DNA of 64,000 nt from Streptomyces sp. NBC_00582 (GTDB taxonomy: Bacteria; Actinomycetota; Actinomycetes; Streptomycetales; Streptomycetaceae): NCBI RefSeq assembly GCF_036345155.1, contig NZ_CP107772.1, positions 1,860,001 to 1,924,000 of the forward strand, read 5' to 3'. Below are positions 17,628 through 25,599 of the stretch, one piece after another. Under the pieces are notes generated by a model that worked only from the letters and a program-made list of their open reading frames with translations, did no database searches and was not told where the DNA came from. Made by a program: the position numbers and the translations under genes. Numbering within the stretch: position 1 is the first letter of the stretch; the number at the start of each line of letters is the position of its first letter.

Positions 17628-18953
17628 TCAGTGCGCGCCCACCAGCTCCTGGCCGGAGGTGACGGGCGTCTGCCGGGCGGTGCGCAGGGCGGCGATGCCG
17701 ATGAAGACCATCGACGAGACACCGGCGAGCGCGAAGGCGGTGAAGCCCCAGTCGCCGTTGCCCGCGGCGAGCAGCTGGCCGCCGAGCCAGGGGCCGAAGA
17801 CGGCGCCGAAGCGGCCCATGCCGGAGGTCCAGCCGACGGCGGTGGCACGGTTGTCGGGGTTCGAGCGGATCGACACCGTGGCGTAGATCATCGTCTGGGC
17901 GCTGTTGAGGAAGACACCGGTGAGGAAGACGACGATCATCGTGATCGCGGTCGACATGTGGACGCTGAGCAGGAAGACACCGGCGGCGGTGAGCGCGAAC
18001 CAGACCGCCGAGATGCGCGGGGCGCCGAAGCGGTCGGCGGCGCGGCCGGCGACCAGCATGCCCACGATGCCGCCGAGGTTGAAGACGACGACGAAGGTCA
18101 GGGCGTTGGCGAGCGCGTAGCCCTCGGCGCGCATCAGGGTCGGCAGCCAGGTGGCGACGCCGTAGACCAGGAGGAGACCGCCGAAGGAGGCCAGCCAGTA
18201 CAGCAGGGTCTGGATCCACTCGCCGCCGCGGAAGAGTGCGGCGAGGGCGTCGAAGCGGTCGGCGGCGGACGTGCGGGCCGACTTCACGGCGGGCACTTCG
18301 ACGTCGTAGCGGCCGGCGAGCGCCGTCGCCTCCTGGGTGCGGCCCTTGGCGACGAGGAAGCTCAGCGACTCGGGCAGGAACTTGGCGAGCACCGGGGCGA
18401 ACAGCAGTGGTGCCACGCAGACCCAGAAGGCCGCGCGCCAGCCGACGGGGTCGATCAGCCACTTGGCGACATAGGCGGAGAGGATGCCGCCGGCGTGGTG
18501 GGCGGTCATCAGCAGGCCGATGGTGACGGCGGTACGGCCGCGCGGGGCGTAGTCGGAGACCATGCTGATGGCGGTGGGCAGCAGCCCGCCGAGGCCGACG
18601 CCCGCGAGGGTCCGGCCGAGTCCGAAGACCTCGACGCCGCCGGCCAGCGCGCACACCCCGGACGCCAGCGAGAACAGGACCACGCAGCCGACCATCAGCT
18701 TCTTGCGCCCGACGCGGTCGGCGACCGTGCCCGCCGTGAGGGCGCCGACCAGCATCCCGAAGGTGGCGTAGCTGCCCAGGTCACCGGCCGTGTCCGGGGT
18801 GAGGCCGAAGGTCTTCGTCTCCAGCAGGTGCGGCAGCACCGAGCCGTAGACGAACATGTCGAGGCCGTCGAACAGGACGGCCAGCCAGCACAGGCCGACG
18901 ACCAGGAGGGCCAGTCTGCTGCCGCGCGCGGCCGGGTTGGGGGAGGAGGACAT
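17628..18953 (-). CDS. MFS aromatic-acid:H+ symporter (AAHS type)
   Basis: A 441-residue major facilitator with about 12 membrane segments. The loop 2-3 signature DRVGRKKLMV and the early WLAVLFDGLDMFVYGSVLP segment, with the acidic residue in DGLD, are typical of the AAHS family (PcaK, BenK, GalT). Its length is normal. It starts at ATG 18953 after GAGGGAA. An operator identical to that upstream of the GntR gene lies 70 bases ahead of it, so it should be co-regulated with the ring-cleavage operon and import gallate, protocatechuate or a similar acid. The exact substrate is inferred from neighbours. Confidence 0.85.
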   Translation of the reverse strand: MSSSPNPAARGSRLALLVVGLCWLAVLFDGLDMFVYGSVLPHLLETKTFGLTPDTAGDLGSYATFGMLVGALTAGTVADRVGRKKLMVGCVVLFSLASGVCALAGGVEVFGLGRTLAGVGLGGLLPTAISMVSDYAPRGRTAVTIGLLMTAHHAGGILSAYVAKWLIDPVGWRAAFWVCVAPLLFAPVLAKFLPESLSFLVAKGRTQEATALAGRYDVEVPAVKSARTSAADRFDALAALFRGGEWIQTLLYWLASFGGLLLVYGVATWLPTLMRAEGYALANALTFVVVFNLGGIVGMLVAGRAADRFGAPRISAVWFALTAAGVFLLSVHMSTAITMIVVFLTGVFLNSAQTMIYATVSIRSNPDNRATAVGWTSGMGRFGAVFGPWLGGQLLAAGNGDWGFTAFALAGVSSMVFIGIAALRTARQTPVTSGQELVGAH

Positions 18954-19022
18954 CGTTGTTTCCCTCTCGAGCGGGGTGGGTCCTCAGACGCTAAGGACCC
19001 ACGCCGAAAAGTGTCAACGCTT

Positions 19023-19032
19023 TTGTCAACAA
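19023..19032. promoter_or_regulatory. GntR-type operator at the transporter promoter
   Basis: TTGTCAACAA fits the TTGT-NN-ACAA half-site symmetry of FadR-subfamily GntR proteins. The same 10 bases recur at 23409-23418 upstream of the GntR gene. Related sequence flanks it (GTGTCAACGC before, ATCGACAATC after). Confidence 0.65.
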
Positions 19033-19080
19033 TCTCATCGACAATCAGCGGGGGATGATCGAACGTCGTTCGGCGGCCGC

Positions 19081-20031
19081 TCAGTCGACGGGCGGCGTCC
19101 CGTGCGTGTGGAAGGAGGCGATGGTCTGCAGACCCCAGGCCTGGCCCTTCCTGCGCTCCTCCTCGGTCCAGGTGATCAGCGGCCAGTCGGGCGCCAGCAC
19201 CAGCCGGGTGAGCGGGTTGCACAGCTCGATGCGGTTGCCGCCGGGCTCGTAGACGTAGAGGAAGAACGTCTGCTGGATGGCGTGCTTGTGCGGACCCGTC
19301 TCGATGAAGACACCCGTGTCGATGGCGAGGTCGGCGGCCCGCAGGATGTCCTCACGGGTGTCTGTCGCGAAGGCGATGTGGTGCAGCCGTCCGGCGCTGC
19401 CGGTCCAGTCCGAGGTGTAGACGACGTCGTACGACTTGTTCGTGTACGTCAGCCAGCGCGCCGCGATCGTGCCGTTGTCGAGCCTGATCTGCTCGGTGGG
19501 CCGGGCGCCGAGCACGTTCTGCTGGAACTCGGCGTTGGCGAGGACGTCGGCGGCGAGGAAGTTGACGTGGTCCAGGCGCCGCACCCCCACCCCCCGGTTG
19601 GGCTTGGCCTGCGGCTGGTTCTTCAGCGCCGGCTTCAGCTCCTCGGGGGCCCGGTAGTGCTCGCTCTCCCAGTACAGGGCGTGCTCATGGCCGTCCGGGT
19701 CCGCGGTGACGTACAGCCTGCCGAGGCCGGGTTCGTCCTCGACCCACTTCCCCGCCCCGCCCGCCGCCTCGATCGCCTCGACACGACGGTGGAGCGCCTC
19801 CTCGGCGGAGGTGCGCAGGGCGAGCCTGCCGAGGCCGGGCCGCTCGCGGGCGGTGAGGACCAGACTGTGGTGCTCGTAGTCGTCGAAGGTCCGCAGAAAG
19901 ACCGTGTCGCCGTTCTCGCCGACGACCGTGAGGCCCAGGTAGTCGGTGAAGAAGGCGACGCTGGCGTCCAGGTCCGGGGTGAACAGCTGGGCGTGGCCGA
20001 TGTGGGCGATGTCGCCGAGCGGCGGAGTCAT
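19081..20031 (-). CDS. VOC-superfamily extradiol (type I) ring-cleavage dioxygenase
   Basis: A 316-residue two-barrel VOC protein. The N-terminal half has IGHAQLFTPDLDASVAFF. The C-terminal half keeps the three Fe(II) ligands of catechol 2,3-dioxygenases: His in LDHVNFLA, His in LHHIAFATD and Glu in GGNRIELCNP. It should cleave a catecholic ring next to one hydroxyl using O2. The ATG overlaps the stop of the GalD-like gene, so it is made with that enzyme. Context (GalB, GalC, GalD neighbours, no CHMS dehydrogenase or PDC lactonase) predicts a substrate giving 4-oxalomesaconate directly, that is gallate. Known gallate dioxygenases are LigB-type, so this would be a non-homologous replacement. 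The last gene of the coupled operon. Confidence 0.85.
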   Translation of the reverse strand: MTPPLGDIAHIGHAQLFTPDLDASVAFFTDYLGLTVVGENGDTVFLRTFDDYEHHSLVLTARERPGLGRLALRTSAEEALHRRVEAIEAAGGAGKWVEDEPGLGRLYVTADPDGHEHALYWESEHYRAPEELKPALKNQPQAKPNRGVGVRRLDHVNFLAADVLANAEFQQNVLGARPTEQIRLDNGTIAARWLTYTNKSYDVVYTSDWTGSAGRLHHIAFATDTREDILRAADLAIDTGVFIETGPHKHAIQQTFFLYVYEPGGNRIELCNPLTRLVLAPDWPLITWTEEERRKGQAWGLQTIASFHTHGTPPVD

Positions 20032-21104
20032 CGTTGACCTCCAGTGGGGAAGACCGTGCCGTCGAAGATCTTGCGGGCCGTGCGGACCACGGCGGTGCGA
20101 CGGGCGGTGGGCAGACCCTCGGGGGTGGTGCCGAGGGTAATGTCGATGTCGAGGAAGCCGGTGGGATGTTCTATGCGCATTCGGTCACCGTCGGCGGGCG
20201 GCACGGCCGCCTTGTGCGCCACCCCGCCCTCGATCCGCAGCCCCGCCGCGACGCCCGCCGCGCCGAGGACACCGATCGAGGTGTGACAGCGCACGGGGAT
20301 GAAGGTGCGGGTGGTGACCGCGCCCCCGGCGCGGGGCGGGGCGAGCAGGGTGAGCTTGGGGACGGTCGCGTCGGAGACGTCACCGAGGCCCATCAGCCGG
20401 CCCGCCGTCAGCCGGATCGCGCGCAGCCGGTCGGCGAGGGCCGGATCCTCCTCCAGGTCGCGGGGCGACTCGTAGCCGGTGACGCCGAGGTCCGCGGCGA
20501 GCATCAGCACGGTCGGCATGCCGTTGTCCACGCACGTCACCGGCGTGCCGTCGATCATGTCCCGGGCGTTGCCGGTGGGCAGCAGGGGACGCTCGCCGGC
20601 CGGGAACTCGATCACGACCGGCGCGGCCGTCCCGGGCACGCCGGAGATCTCGGCGTCACCGGTGTAGCGCACCCGGCCGCCGGGGGTGGGGAAGGTGGCC
20701 GTCGCGTAGTCGCCGCTGTTGACCATGCGGATCCGTACGGCGGTCTCGGTCTCCCCCGCCTCGACGAGTCCGCGCTCCACGGCGAACGGGCCGACGCCGG
20801 CCAGGATGTTGCCGCAGTTCTGACGATCGGTCACCTCGGGCCGTTCGACGGCGACTTGAAGGAAGAGATAGTCGACGTCGGCCCTCGGGTCGGCGGACCG
20901 GGACACCACCGCGACCTTGCTGGTGAGCGGGTGGGCGCCGCCCAGGCCGTCGATCTGGCGCTCGTCCGGGCTGCCCATCACCCGCAGCAACAGCTGGTCG
21001 CGCAGGGCGGGTTCGGCCGGGAGGTCGTCGGCGAGGAAATACGCGCCCTTGGAGGTGCCGCCCCGCATCAGCAGACACGGCACCCCCTCGGACAGGGAGC
21101 TCAC
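20028..21104 (-). CDS. galD: PrpF-family 4-oxalomesaconate tautomerase (GalD-like)
   Basis: A 358-residue PrpF/AcnD-accessory-family isomerase. The N terminus CLLMRGGTSKGAYFLADDLP is the family signature, followed by GSPDERQIDGLGGAHPLTSK and the RQNCGNILAGVGPFA block with the conserved cysteine. In gallate degradation GalD converts the keto form of 4-oxalomesaconate to the enol form for hydration. I chose GTG 21104, which overlaps the upstream aldolase stop (GTGA); an open frame extends further upstream but overlaps the aldolase gene. The family also contains methylitaconate isomerases; the neighbours favour GalD. Confidence 0.8.
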   Translation of the reverse strand: MSSLSEGVPCLLMRGGTSKGAYFLADDLPAEPALRDQLLLRVMGSPDERQIDGLGGAHPLTSKVAVVSRSADPRADVDYLFLQVAVERPEVTDRQNCGNILAGVGPFAVERGLVEAGETETAVRIRMVNSGDYATATFPTPGGRVRYTGDAEISGVPGTAAPVVIEFPAGERPLLPTGNARDMIDGTPVTCVDNGMPTVLMLAADLGVTGYESPRDLEEDPALADRLRAIRLTAGRLMGLGDVSDATVPKLTLLAPPRAGGAVTTRTFIPVRCHTSIGVLGAAGVAAGLRIEGGVAHKAAVPPADGDRMRIEHPTGFLDIDITLGTTPEGLPTARRTAVVRTARKIFDGTVFPTGGQR

Positions 21105-21805
21105 TGCCGCTCCCCCGTGTACTCCTCGTACGTGCGGTACTCCACGCCCAGCTGCTTCAGCGTCTCCCGCAACCCGTAGCGGTCCAGGCCGAGTTCGCCG
21201 TCGAGGAAGGCGGCACGGGAGCGGGCCTCCTTGGCCTCGCGGGCCTCGGACGCCTGTGCCGCGGCCCGGGCGCGCTCGCGCGGGACGACCACGACGCCGT
21301 CGTCGTCGGCGAGGATCACGTCGCCGGGACGGATCACCTGGCCGTCGATCGCCACGGGCACATTGACCGAACCGCCGGTGGCCTTCACCGTGCCCTGGGC
21401 GGAGACCGCGCGGGACCAGGCCGGGAAGTCCATCTCGCGCAGCTCCTGGGTGTCCCGGATGCCCGCGTTGATGATCAGCCCGCGGACCCCGCGCCGCCGG
21501 AGCGCGGTCGCGAACAGCTCGCCGAACATGCCGTCGGTGGACGGCGAGGTGGTGGTGACGACCAGGACGTCGCCCTCGCCGCACTGCTCGACGGCCGCGT
21601 GGATCATGAGGTTGTCGCCGGGCCAGCTCAGCACGGTGACGGCGGTGCCCGCCATCCGCACCCCCTGCTGGATCGGCCGGATCTCCGGCCCGAGCAGCCC
21701 GGTCCGCCCCATCGCCTCGCTCACGGTGGCCACCCCGAAGGCGGCCAGCGCGTCGACGTCCCTCCGCTCCGCCTTCGGCGGCCCGGTGACGATCACGCCG
21801 CTCAC
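21101..21805 (-). CDS. galC: RraA-type 4-carboxy-4-hydroxy-2-oxoadipate aldolase (GalC/LigK-like)
   Basis: A 234-residue protein of the RraA/HMG-CHA aldolase fold. It shows MAGTAVTVLSWPGDNLM, GLIINAGIRDTQEL with the substrate-binding Arg-Asp pair, and GDVILADDDGVVVVP, where the Asp binds the divalent metal. This class splits CHA into pyruvate and oxaloacetate, the last step of gallate and protocatechuate 4,5-cleavage. GTG 21805 follows AAGGAGG at short spacing; GTG 21796 is an alternative. It sits between the GalB- and GalD-like genes. The extra charged C terminus after residue 170 is usual for the aldolase branch, as opposed to bare RraA regulators. Confidence 0.82.
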   Translation of the reverse strand: MSGVIVTGPPKAERRDVDALAAFGVATVSEAMGRTGLLGPEIRPIQQGVRMAGTAVTVLSWPGDNLMIHAAVEQCGEGDVLVVTTTSPSTDGMFGELFATALRRRGVRGLIINAGIRDTQELREMDFPAWSRAVSAQGTVKATGGSVNVPVAIDGQVIRPGDVILADDDGVVVVPRERARAAAQASEAREAKEARSRAAFLDGELGLDRYGLRETLKQLGVEYRTYEEYTGERQ

Positions 21806-21905
21806 GCCTCCTCCTTCTGCGGAGCTCCGCTTCGGTTCCGCTGCGGCCGGGTGCCCACTCCGCTGCGCTCCGCGGCCGCCCAGCCTCCGCTGCGCCTCAG
21901 CTCGC

Positions 21906-22658
21906 TCACGCCAGCTCCTTCGCGATCTGCGGGTAGGGGCGCATGAACGCCTCGGCCATCGTCCTGTGGGCGAGGCCCAGGTTGGGGCCGGCGTTGCGCT
22001 TGAGCTGGACGCCCCGGCGCACGGCGAGGTCGGTGTAGTAGTCCCACAGGTGCTGCTGGGCGCCGAGGCACTCCATGGCCTTGCGCTTGGTGTCCCAGAC
22101 CTCGGTGATGTCGAGCAGGACCTCGGGCCGGAAGCCGCTCATCTCGGGCTGGTGCGGCTCGAAGTAGAAGACCGGCGGGGCGCCGATGATCTCGCCCTCG
22201 CCGGGGTAGCCGATGGCCTGCGCGAGGACCCGGGCCTCCAGGGCCATCCGGTGGGCGGCCGGGTGGTCGCCGTTGTACGGGTCCTCGGAGGGGTGGGTGA
22301 GCACGACGTCGGGCTGGGTCTCGCGGTAGACGGCGACGAGACGGTCGGTCAGCTCGGCGGAGGCGACCAGCGGATAGTCGCCGGCGTCGAAGAAGCGGAC
22401 CTCCGCGCCCAGGGTGGCGGCGGCGCGCTCGGCCTCGTCCCGGCGGATCGCCTTGATCTCGTCGAGCTTCCTGCCCTCGCGCCACGCCTTGGCGGACTCC
22501 CCGCGCTCACCGAAGGTCAGACAGGCGATGGTGACCTTCTCGCCGCGCGAGGCCGCCAGGGCGATGGCGCCGCCCGCGCGCCACACGAAGTCCCCGGCGT
22601 GCGCGGTGACGACGAGGGTGGATCGGGGTGGGCTGGCGGGCGCGTTGGCCTGGGTCAT
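21906..22658 (-). CDS. galB: PIG-L-fold 4-oxalomesaconate hydratase (GalB-like)
   Basis: A 250-residue LmbE/PIG-L-fold protein. In place of the usual AHPDDE it has TAHAGDFVWRAGGAIALA, followed by CLTFGERGESAKAWR, SEDPYNGDHPAAHRMALEAR and QHLWDYYTDLAVRRGVQ. From memory these match the Pseudomonas GalB hydratase closely and set it apart from sugar deacetylases. It hydrates enol 4-oxalomesaconate to CHA, a metal-dependent reaction. It follows the GntR gene by 49 bases and is likely co-transcribed with it. About 100 bases with no gene separate it from the aldolase. Confidence 0.82.
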   Translation of the reverse strand: MTQANAPASPPRSTLVVTAHAGDFVWRAGGAIALAASRGEKVTIACLTFGERGESAKAWREGRKLDEIKAIRRDEAERAAATLGAEVRFFDAGDYPLVASAELTDRLVAVYRETQPDVVLTHPSEDPYNGDHPAAHRMALEARVLAQAIGYPGEGEIIGAPPVFYFEPHQPEMSGFRPEVLLDITEVWDTKRKAMECLGAQQHLWDYYTDLAVRRGVQLKRNAGPNLGLAHRTMAEAFMRPYPQIAKELA

Positions 22659-22707
22659 GCTGTTTTCTCCTTGGTGACAGGTGGGCGCCCGCCTCGCGCA
22701 GCCGTGA

Positions 22708-23358
22708 TCAGTCGCGCAGCGCCTCGATCACACTGCTGAGGTGGGCGCGGACGGCCGCCTCGGCCGCCTGCGGGTCCCTGGCCCGGATCGCTTCGATCAT
22801 GGTCAGGTGCTCGTTCAGGGATTGCTGCGGACGCCCGGGCCTGAGCGCCAACTGGAAGCGGTGGCGCACCAGTTGGGCGTTCAGCCGCTCCAGCAGCTCC
22901 TGCGCGGTCCGCTGGCCGGAGAACTCCCGGATGCGGACGTGCAGTTCGTGGTTGAGGTCGGAGTAGGTGACCGGCTCGCCGTCGGCGACGGCCTTGGTCA
23001 TCGCCGTCCCCAGCTCGGTGAGCTGGATCAACTGCTCGTCGCTGGCCTCCACGGCCGCCTTCGCCGCGCACAGTCCTTCGAGGACCATGCGGCACTCGGT
23101 GATGGCGACCGCCTCGTCCACGGTCACCACCCGCACCCGCGAGCCGCGGTTGCGGATCCGCTCGACGAGTCCCTGGGACTCCAGATCGATGAGTGCCGCG
23201 CGGATGCTGGCCCGTGTCACACCGAACTGCTCGGCGAGCTCGTTCTCCACCAGCCGCTGCGCCGGTGCCATCTCGCCGTGCAGGATCGCCTGCCGCAACT
23301 GCGCGAGCGCATGCTGCTTGGCCTGCTCCCCGGTGCTCGGACGGGCTTCTTTCGGCAT
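22708..23358 (-). CDS. GntR-family (FadR subfamily) regulator of the aromatic operon
   Basis: A 216-residue regulator. An N-terminal winged helix (residues about 15-80, with FGVTRASIRAALIDLESQGL) is joined to an all-helical FCD ligand domain with metal/ligand residues in LNHELHVRIREFSGQR and the C-terminal HLSSVIEAL. ATG 23358 is preceded by GGGAGGG. The gene heads the minus-strand operon with the GalB/C/D and dioxygenase genes. TTGTCAACAA lies 51 bases upstream and again before the transporter, which points to autoregulation and control of uptake. The inducer is likely a pathway acid. Confidence 0.85.
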   Translation of the reverse strand: MPKEARPSTGEQAKQHALAQLRQAILHGEMAPAQRLVENELAEQFGVTRASIRAALIDLESQGLVERIRNRGSRVRVVTVDEAVAITECRMVLEGLCAAKAAVEASDEQLIQLTELGTAMTKAVADGEPVTYSDLNHELHVRIREFSGQRTAQELLERLNAQLVRHRFQLALRPGRPQQSLNEHLTMIEAIRARDPQAAEAAVRAHLSSVIEALRD

Positions 23359-23408
23359 GTGCCCTCCCTGAGTGAGTGCCTGTCGAACCTAAATCTAGCC
23401 AAACAAGA

Positions 23409-23418
23409 TTGTCAACAA
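23409..23418. promoter_or_regulatory. GntR-type operator at the aromatic operon promoter
   Basis: TTGTCAACAA, identical to the site at 19023-19032, lies 51 bases upstream of the GntR start in an AT-rich pocket (AAGATTGTCAACAATTTTG). The position overlaps the expected promoter, as for a repressor. Confidence 0.65.
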
Positions 23419-23427
23419 TTTTGTCGG

Positions 23428-23940
23428 TCACTTGATGACGGCGTTGGCCACGACCACGACCATGCCGAGCAGCGCGTCCAGCACCCCGATCAGCGCGGCG
23501 GCTGCCCAGGAGCGGTGTGCGCGGCGGGCCGTGACCAGCCCGAGGGCGAACAGCAGGGCGATGTTGAGGGAGAACGCCGGGTACTCCACCCCGTTCGCCG
23601 GCCACCAGCCCCAGCCCGCGCCCGCCAGCACCACCACCGTCGGCACGACCGCCGCGACCAGGGGCCATTCGTCACGCAGGGCGCGCAGCGCGTCCCAGCG
23701 GCGGTGCGGGGCACGCTCGGCGATGTAGTGGGCGTACCCGTGCGCGAGGGCCGAGGCGCCGGCGGTGATCAGCAGCCAGAGGGCGTCGTAGCGGCGCCTG
23801 GCCGGGGAGGCGTATCCGTACTGGGTGAGCGCGGCGACCATGGAGCACGCGAGGACGGCGCCGTAGACCCCGCCGAAGAGGATCGTCTCGTGGGCGTCGT
23901 GCCCGTGGGACCGGTCCGGGTCCGCCGTGTCGTCCGCCAT
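23428..23940 (-). CDS. Integral membrane protein of unknown function
   Basis: A 170-residue protein from ATG 23940 (an upstream start at 24027 is less likely). It has a short His/Asp-rich cytoplasmic head (DRSHGHDAHE) and about four to five membrane segments, including VYGAVLACSMVAAL, ALWLLITAGASALAHGY, VAAVVPTVVVLAGAG and ALIGVLDALLGMVVVVANAVI. No catalytic motif is recognised. The gene stops only 10 bases from the GntR operator but is read toward it, so it is a separate unit whose 3' end lies close to the aromatic operon promoter. Confidence 0.65.
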   Translation of the reverse strand: MADDTADPDRSHGHDAHETILFGGVYGAVLACSMVAALTQYGYASPARRRYDALWLLITAGASALAHGYAHYIAERAPHRRWDALRALRDEWPLVAAVVPTVVVLAGAGWGWWPANGVEYPAFSLNIALLFALGLVTARRAHRSWAAAALIGVLDALLGMVVVVANAVIK

Positions 23941-24062
23941 GGCCTCAACGATCACCCGGCCCCGCCCCGCCTGCCAGTCGCGACGAATCGTCCGCGCGGC
24001 CCGGCGGATACCGCACACAGTGTCCACACCGCGGGGGCGAGCGGCCCCGCTAGGGTCGCCGC

Positions 24063-24407
24063 ATGACCCACAGCTTCGCTCTGCACATCCCCGACGCCGC
24101 CCTCGAACCCGAACCGCTCGACCCGGCGCAGATCGTCTCCGGCACCCCCGAGGTGACCGGGAAGGTCGTGTGGGAGTCCGCGGACGGCCGGCGGATCAGG
24201 GGTGTCTGGCAGATCACTCCGGGGGTCGTCACCGACACGGAGGCGGACGAGCTGTTCGTCGTGATCAGCGGTTCGGCGACCATCGAGATCGAGGGCGGCC
24301 CCACCCTCACCGTCGGTCCGGGCGACCTGGCGGTACTGCGGGAGGGCGACCGGACGACCTGGACGGTCCACGAGACCCTGCGCAAGGCGTACGCGATCGA
24401 CCTCTGA
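24063..24407 (+). CDS. Small cupin-domain protein
   Basis: A 114-residue single-barrel cupin resembling the (S)-ureidoglycine aminohydrolase-like cupin group (DUF861). The barrel is visible as GVWQITPGVV, ELFVVISGSATIEI, LTVGPGDLAVLREGDRTTWTVHETLRKAYAI. Several histidines of metal cupins are missing, so it may bind a ligand rather than catalyse. The start ATG 24063 is 122 bases from the divergent membrane-protein gene. Its 3' end faces the LacI gene 12 bases away. Function unknown. Confidence 0.75.
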   Translation: MTHSFALHIPDAALEPEPLDPAQIVSGTPEVTGKVVWESADGRRIRGVWQITPGVVTDTEADELFVVISGSATIEIEGGPTLTVGPGDLAVLREGDRTTWTVHETLRKAYAIDL

Positions 24408-24419
24408 GCACCTCCCCGG

Positions 24420-25451
24420 TCAGCCGCCCGCCGCCTGGGGCATGTTGTACGGGGTCACCACCTGGATCGCGGAGGGCAGGGTCGGTCCGGCGGGCGGCAG
24501 GGCGCCATGGGCCCGCATCACGGTGTGGCAGGCCTCGCGCATGTCCTGACGCAGGTCGTGATGGAGGACCGCGGACAGCCGCTGGTCGCGCAGCAGCCGG
24601 GTGTTGTCGTGGTCGAGGTCGTGCGCCACGAACACGGCGCACTCACGGCGCGCGTCGGCGAAGGCCTTCAGGGTGGCGAGGTTCCCGCCGCCGATGGAGT
24701 ACACCGCACGGATCCCGGGGTCCCGCGCCAGGGCGGCCCGGACGAGGTCGTACTGGGTGGCGTCCAGTCCCTGCCCCTCGGTGATCTCCACCAGGGCGCG
24801 GCCGGGGTGCCGGGCCCGCATCACCCCGCGAAAGCCCATCTCACGCTCCTCCTCGTTGCGGAAGAACCCGCTGGACAGGCTGGTGAGGACATGGCCGGGG
24901 CGCTCGCCCAGCCACTGGCCCATGAGGTACGCGGCCGTGGCGCCGGCGGCCCGGTTGTCGATGCCGACGTAGGCGAGCCGGGCGCTCGCGGGCAGATCGG
25001 TGACGAGGGTGACGACCGGGATGCCGGCGGCGACCAGCCGGCCCACGGCGGCGGTGATCTCGGGGACGTCCGGCGCCTTGAGGATCACGCCCTGCGAGCC
25101 GCGCCGGGCTATCCGGTCGAGGACGGCGATCTGCTCGCCGACCGGTCCGGTCTCCCGGAAGTGGAAGCGGGAGCGCAGCACGGCCGGGTGCAGCGAGGGC
25201 AGCTCGGCCTCCAGGGCGGCCCGGACGGCGGTGGTGAACCGTTCGGGCGCCTGCATCACGATGTCCACCATGAAGGTCCGGCCGACGAGCCGGACCTGGG
25301 TGCGCTGCCGGTGCAGCTCGGCGATGGCCCGCCGCACCTCCTGGGCGGTGGACTCGCGCACCCCTCCCCTGCCGTTGAGGACCCGGTCGACGGTGGCCTC
25401 GCTCACGCCCGCCTGACGGGCGATCTCACGGAGGGGGAAGGGATGGCCCAC
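24420..25451 (-). CDS. LacI-family transcriptional regulator
   Basis: A 343-residue LacI/GalR repressor. The N-terminal helix-turn-helix and hinge read LREIARQAGVSEATVDRVLN, followed by a periplasmic-binding-protein-like ligand domain with IPVVTLVTDLPASARLAYVG and ASIQVVTPYNMP-like C-terminal strands. It is divergent from the Gfo/Idh dehydrogenase gene, with a perfect 12-bp palindrome between them, so it probably controls that gene and itself. The ligand is likely a sugar or polyol related to the nearby CUT2 transporter. Confidence 0.88.
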   Translation of the reverse strand: MGHPFPLREIARQAGVSEATVDRVLNGRGGVRESTAQEVRRAIAELHRQRTQVRLVGRTFMVDIVMQAPERFTTAVRAALEAELPSLHPAVLRSRFHFRETGPVGEQIAVLDRIARRGSQGVILKAPDVPEITAAVGRLVAAGIPVVTLVTDLPASARLAYVGIDNRAAGATAAYLMGQWLGERPGHVLTSLSSGFFRNEEEREMGFRGVMRARHPGRALVEITEGQGLDATQYDLVRAALARDPGIRAVYSIGGGNLATLKAFADARRECAVFVAHDLDHDNTRLLRDQRLSAVLHHDLRQDMREACHTVMRAHGALPPAGPTLPSAIQVVTPYNMPQAAGG

Positions 25452-25535
25452 GGAAGGCTCCTGGCAGTCGCTCTCGTAGGTGCCCGGCGTCGCCTGAGGG
25501 GTTTTTGATGGCCGCCTGCCGGTTGTTCGACGGGT

Positions 25536-25547
25536 TTGTCATGACAA
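25536..25547. promoter_or_regulatory. Palindromic operator between LacI and dehydrogenase genes
   Basis: TTGTCATGACAA is a perfect 12-base palindrome placed 85 bases from the LacI start and 53 from the dehydrogenase start. A further TGACA follows six bases later. Position and symmetry suit a LacI-family site, although the central CG common to that family is absent. Confidence 0.6.
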
Positions 25548-25599
25548 GAATGACAGTGCTGAGCCGCTGTTGTAAGACCTTTCTAGGAGCTGCACCCCC

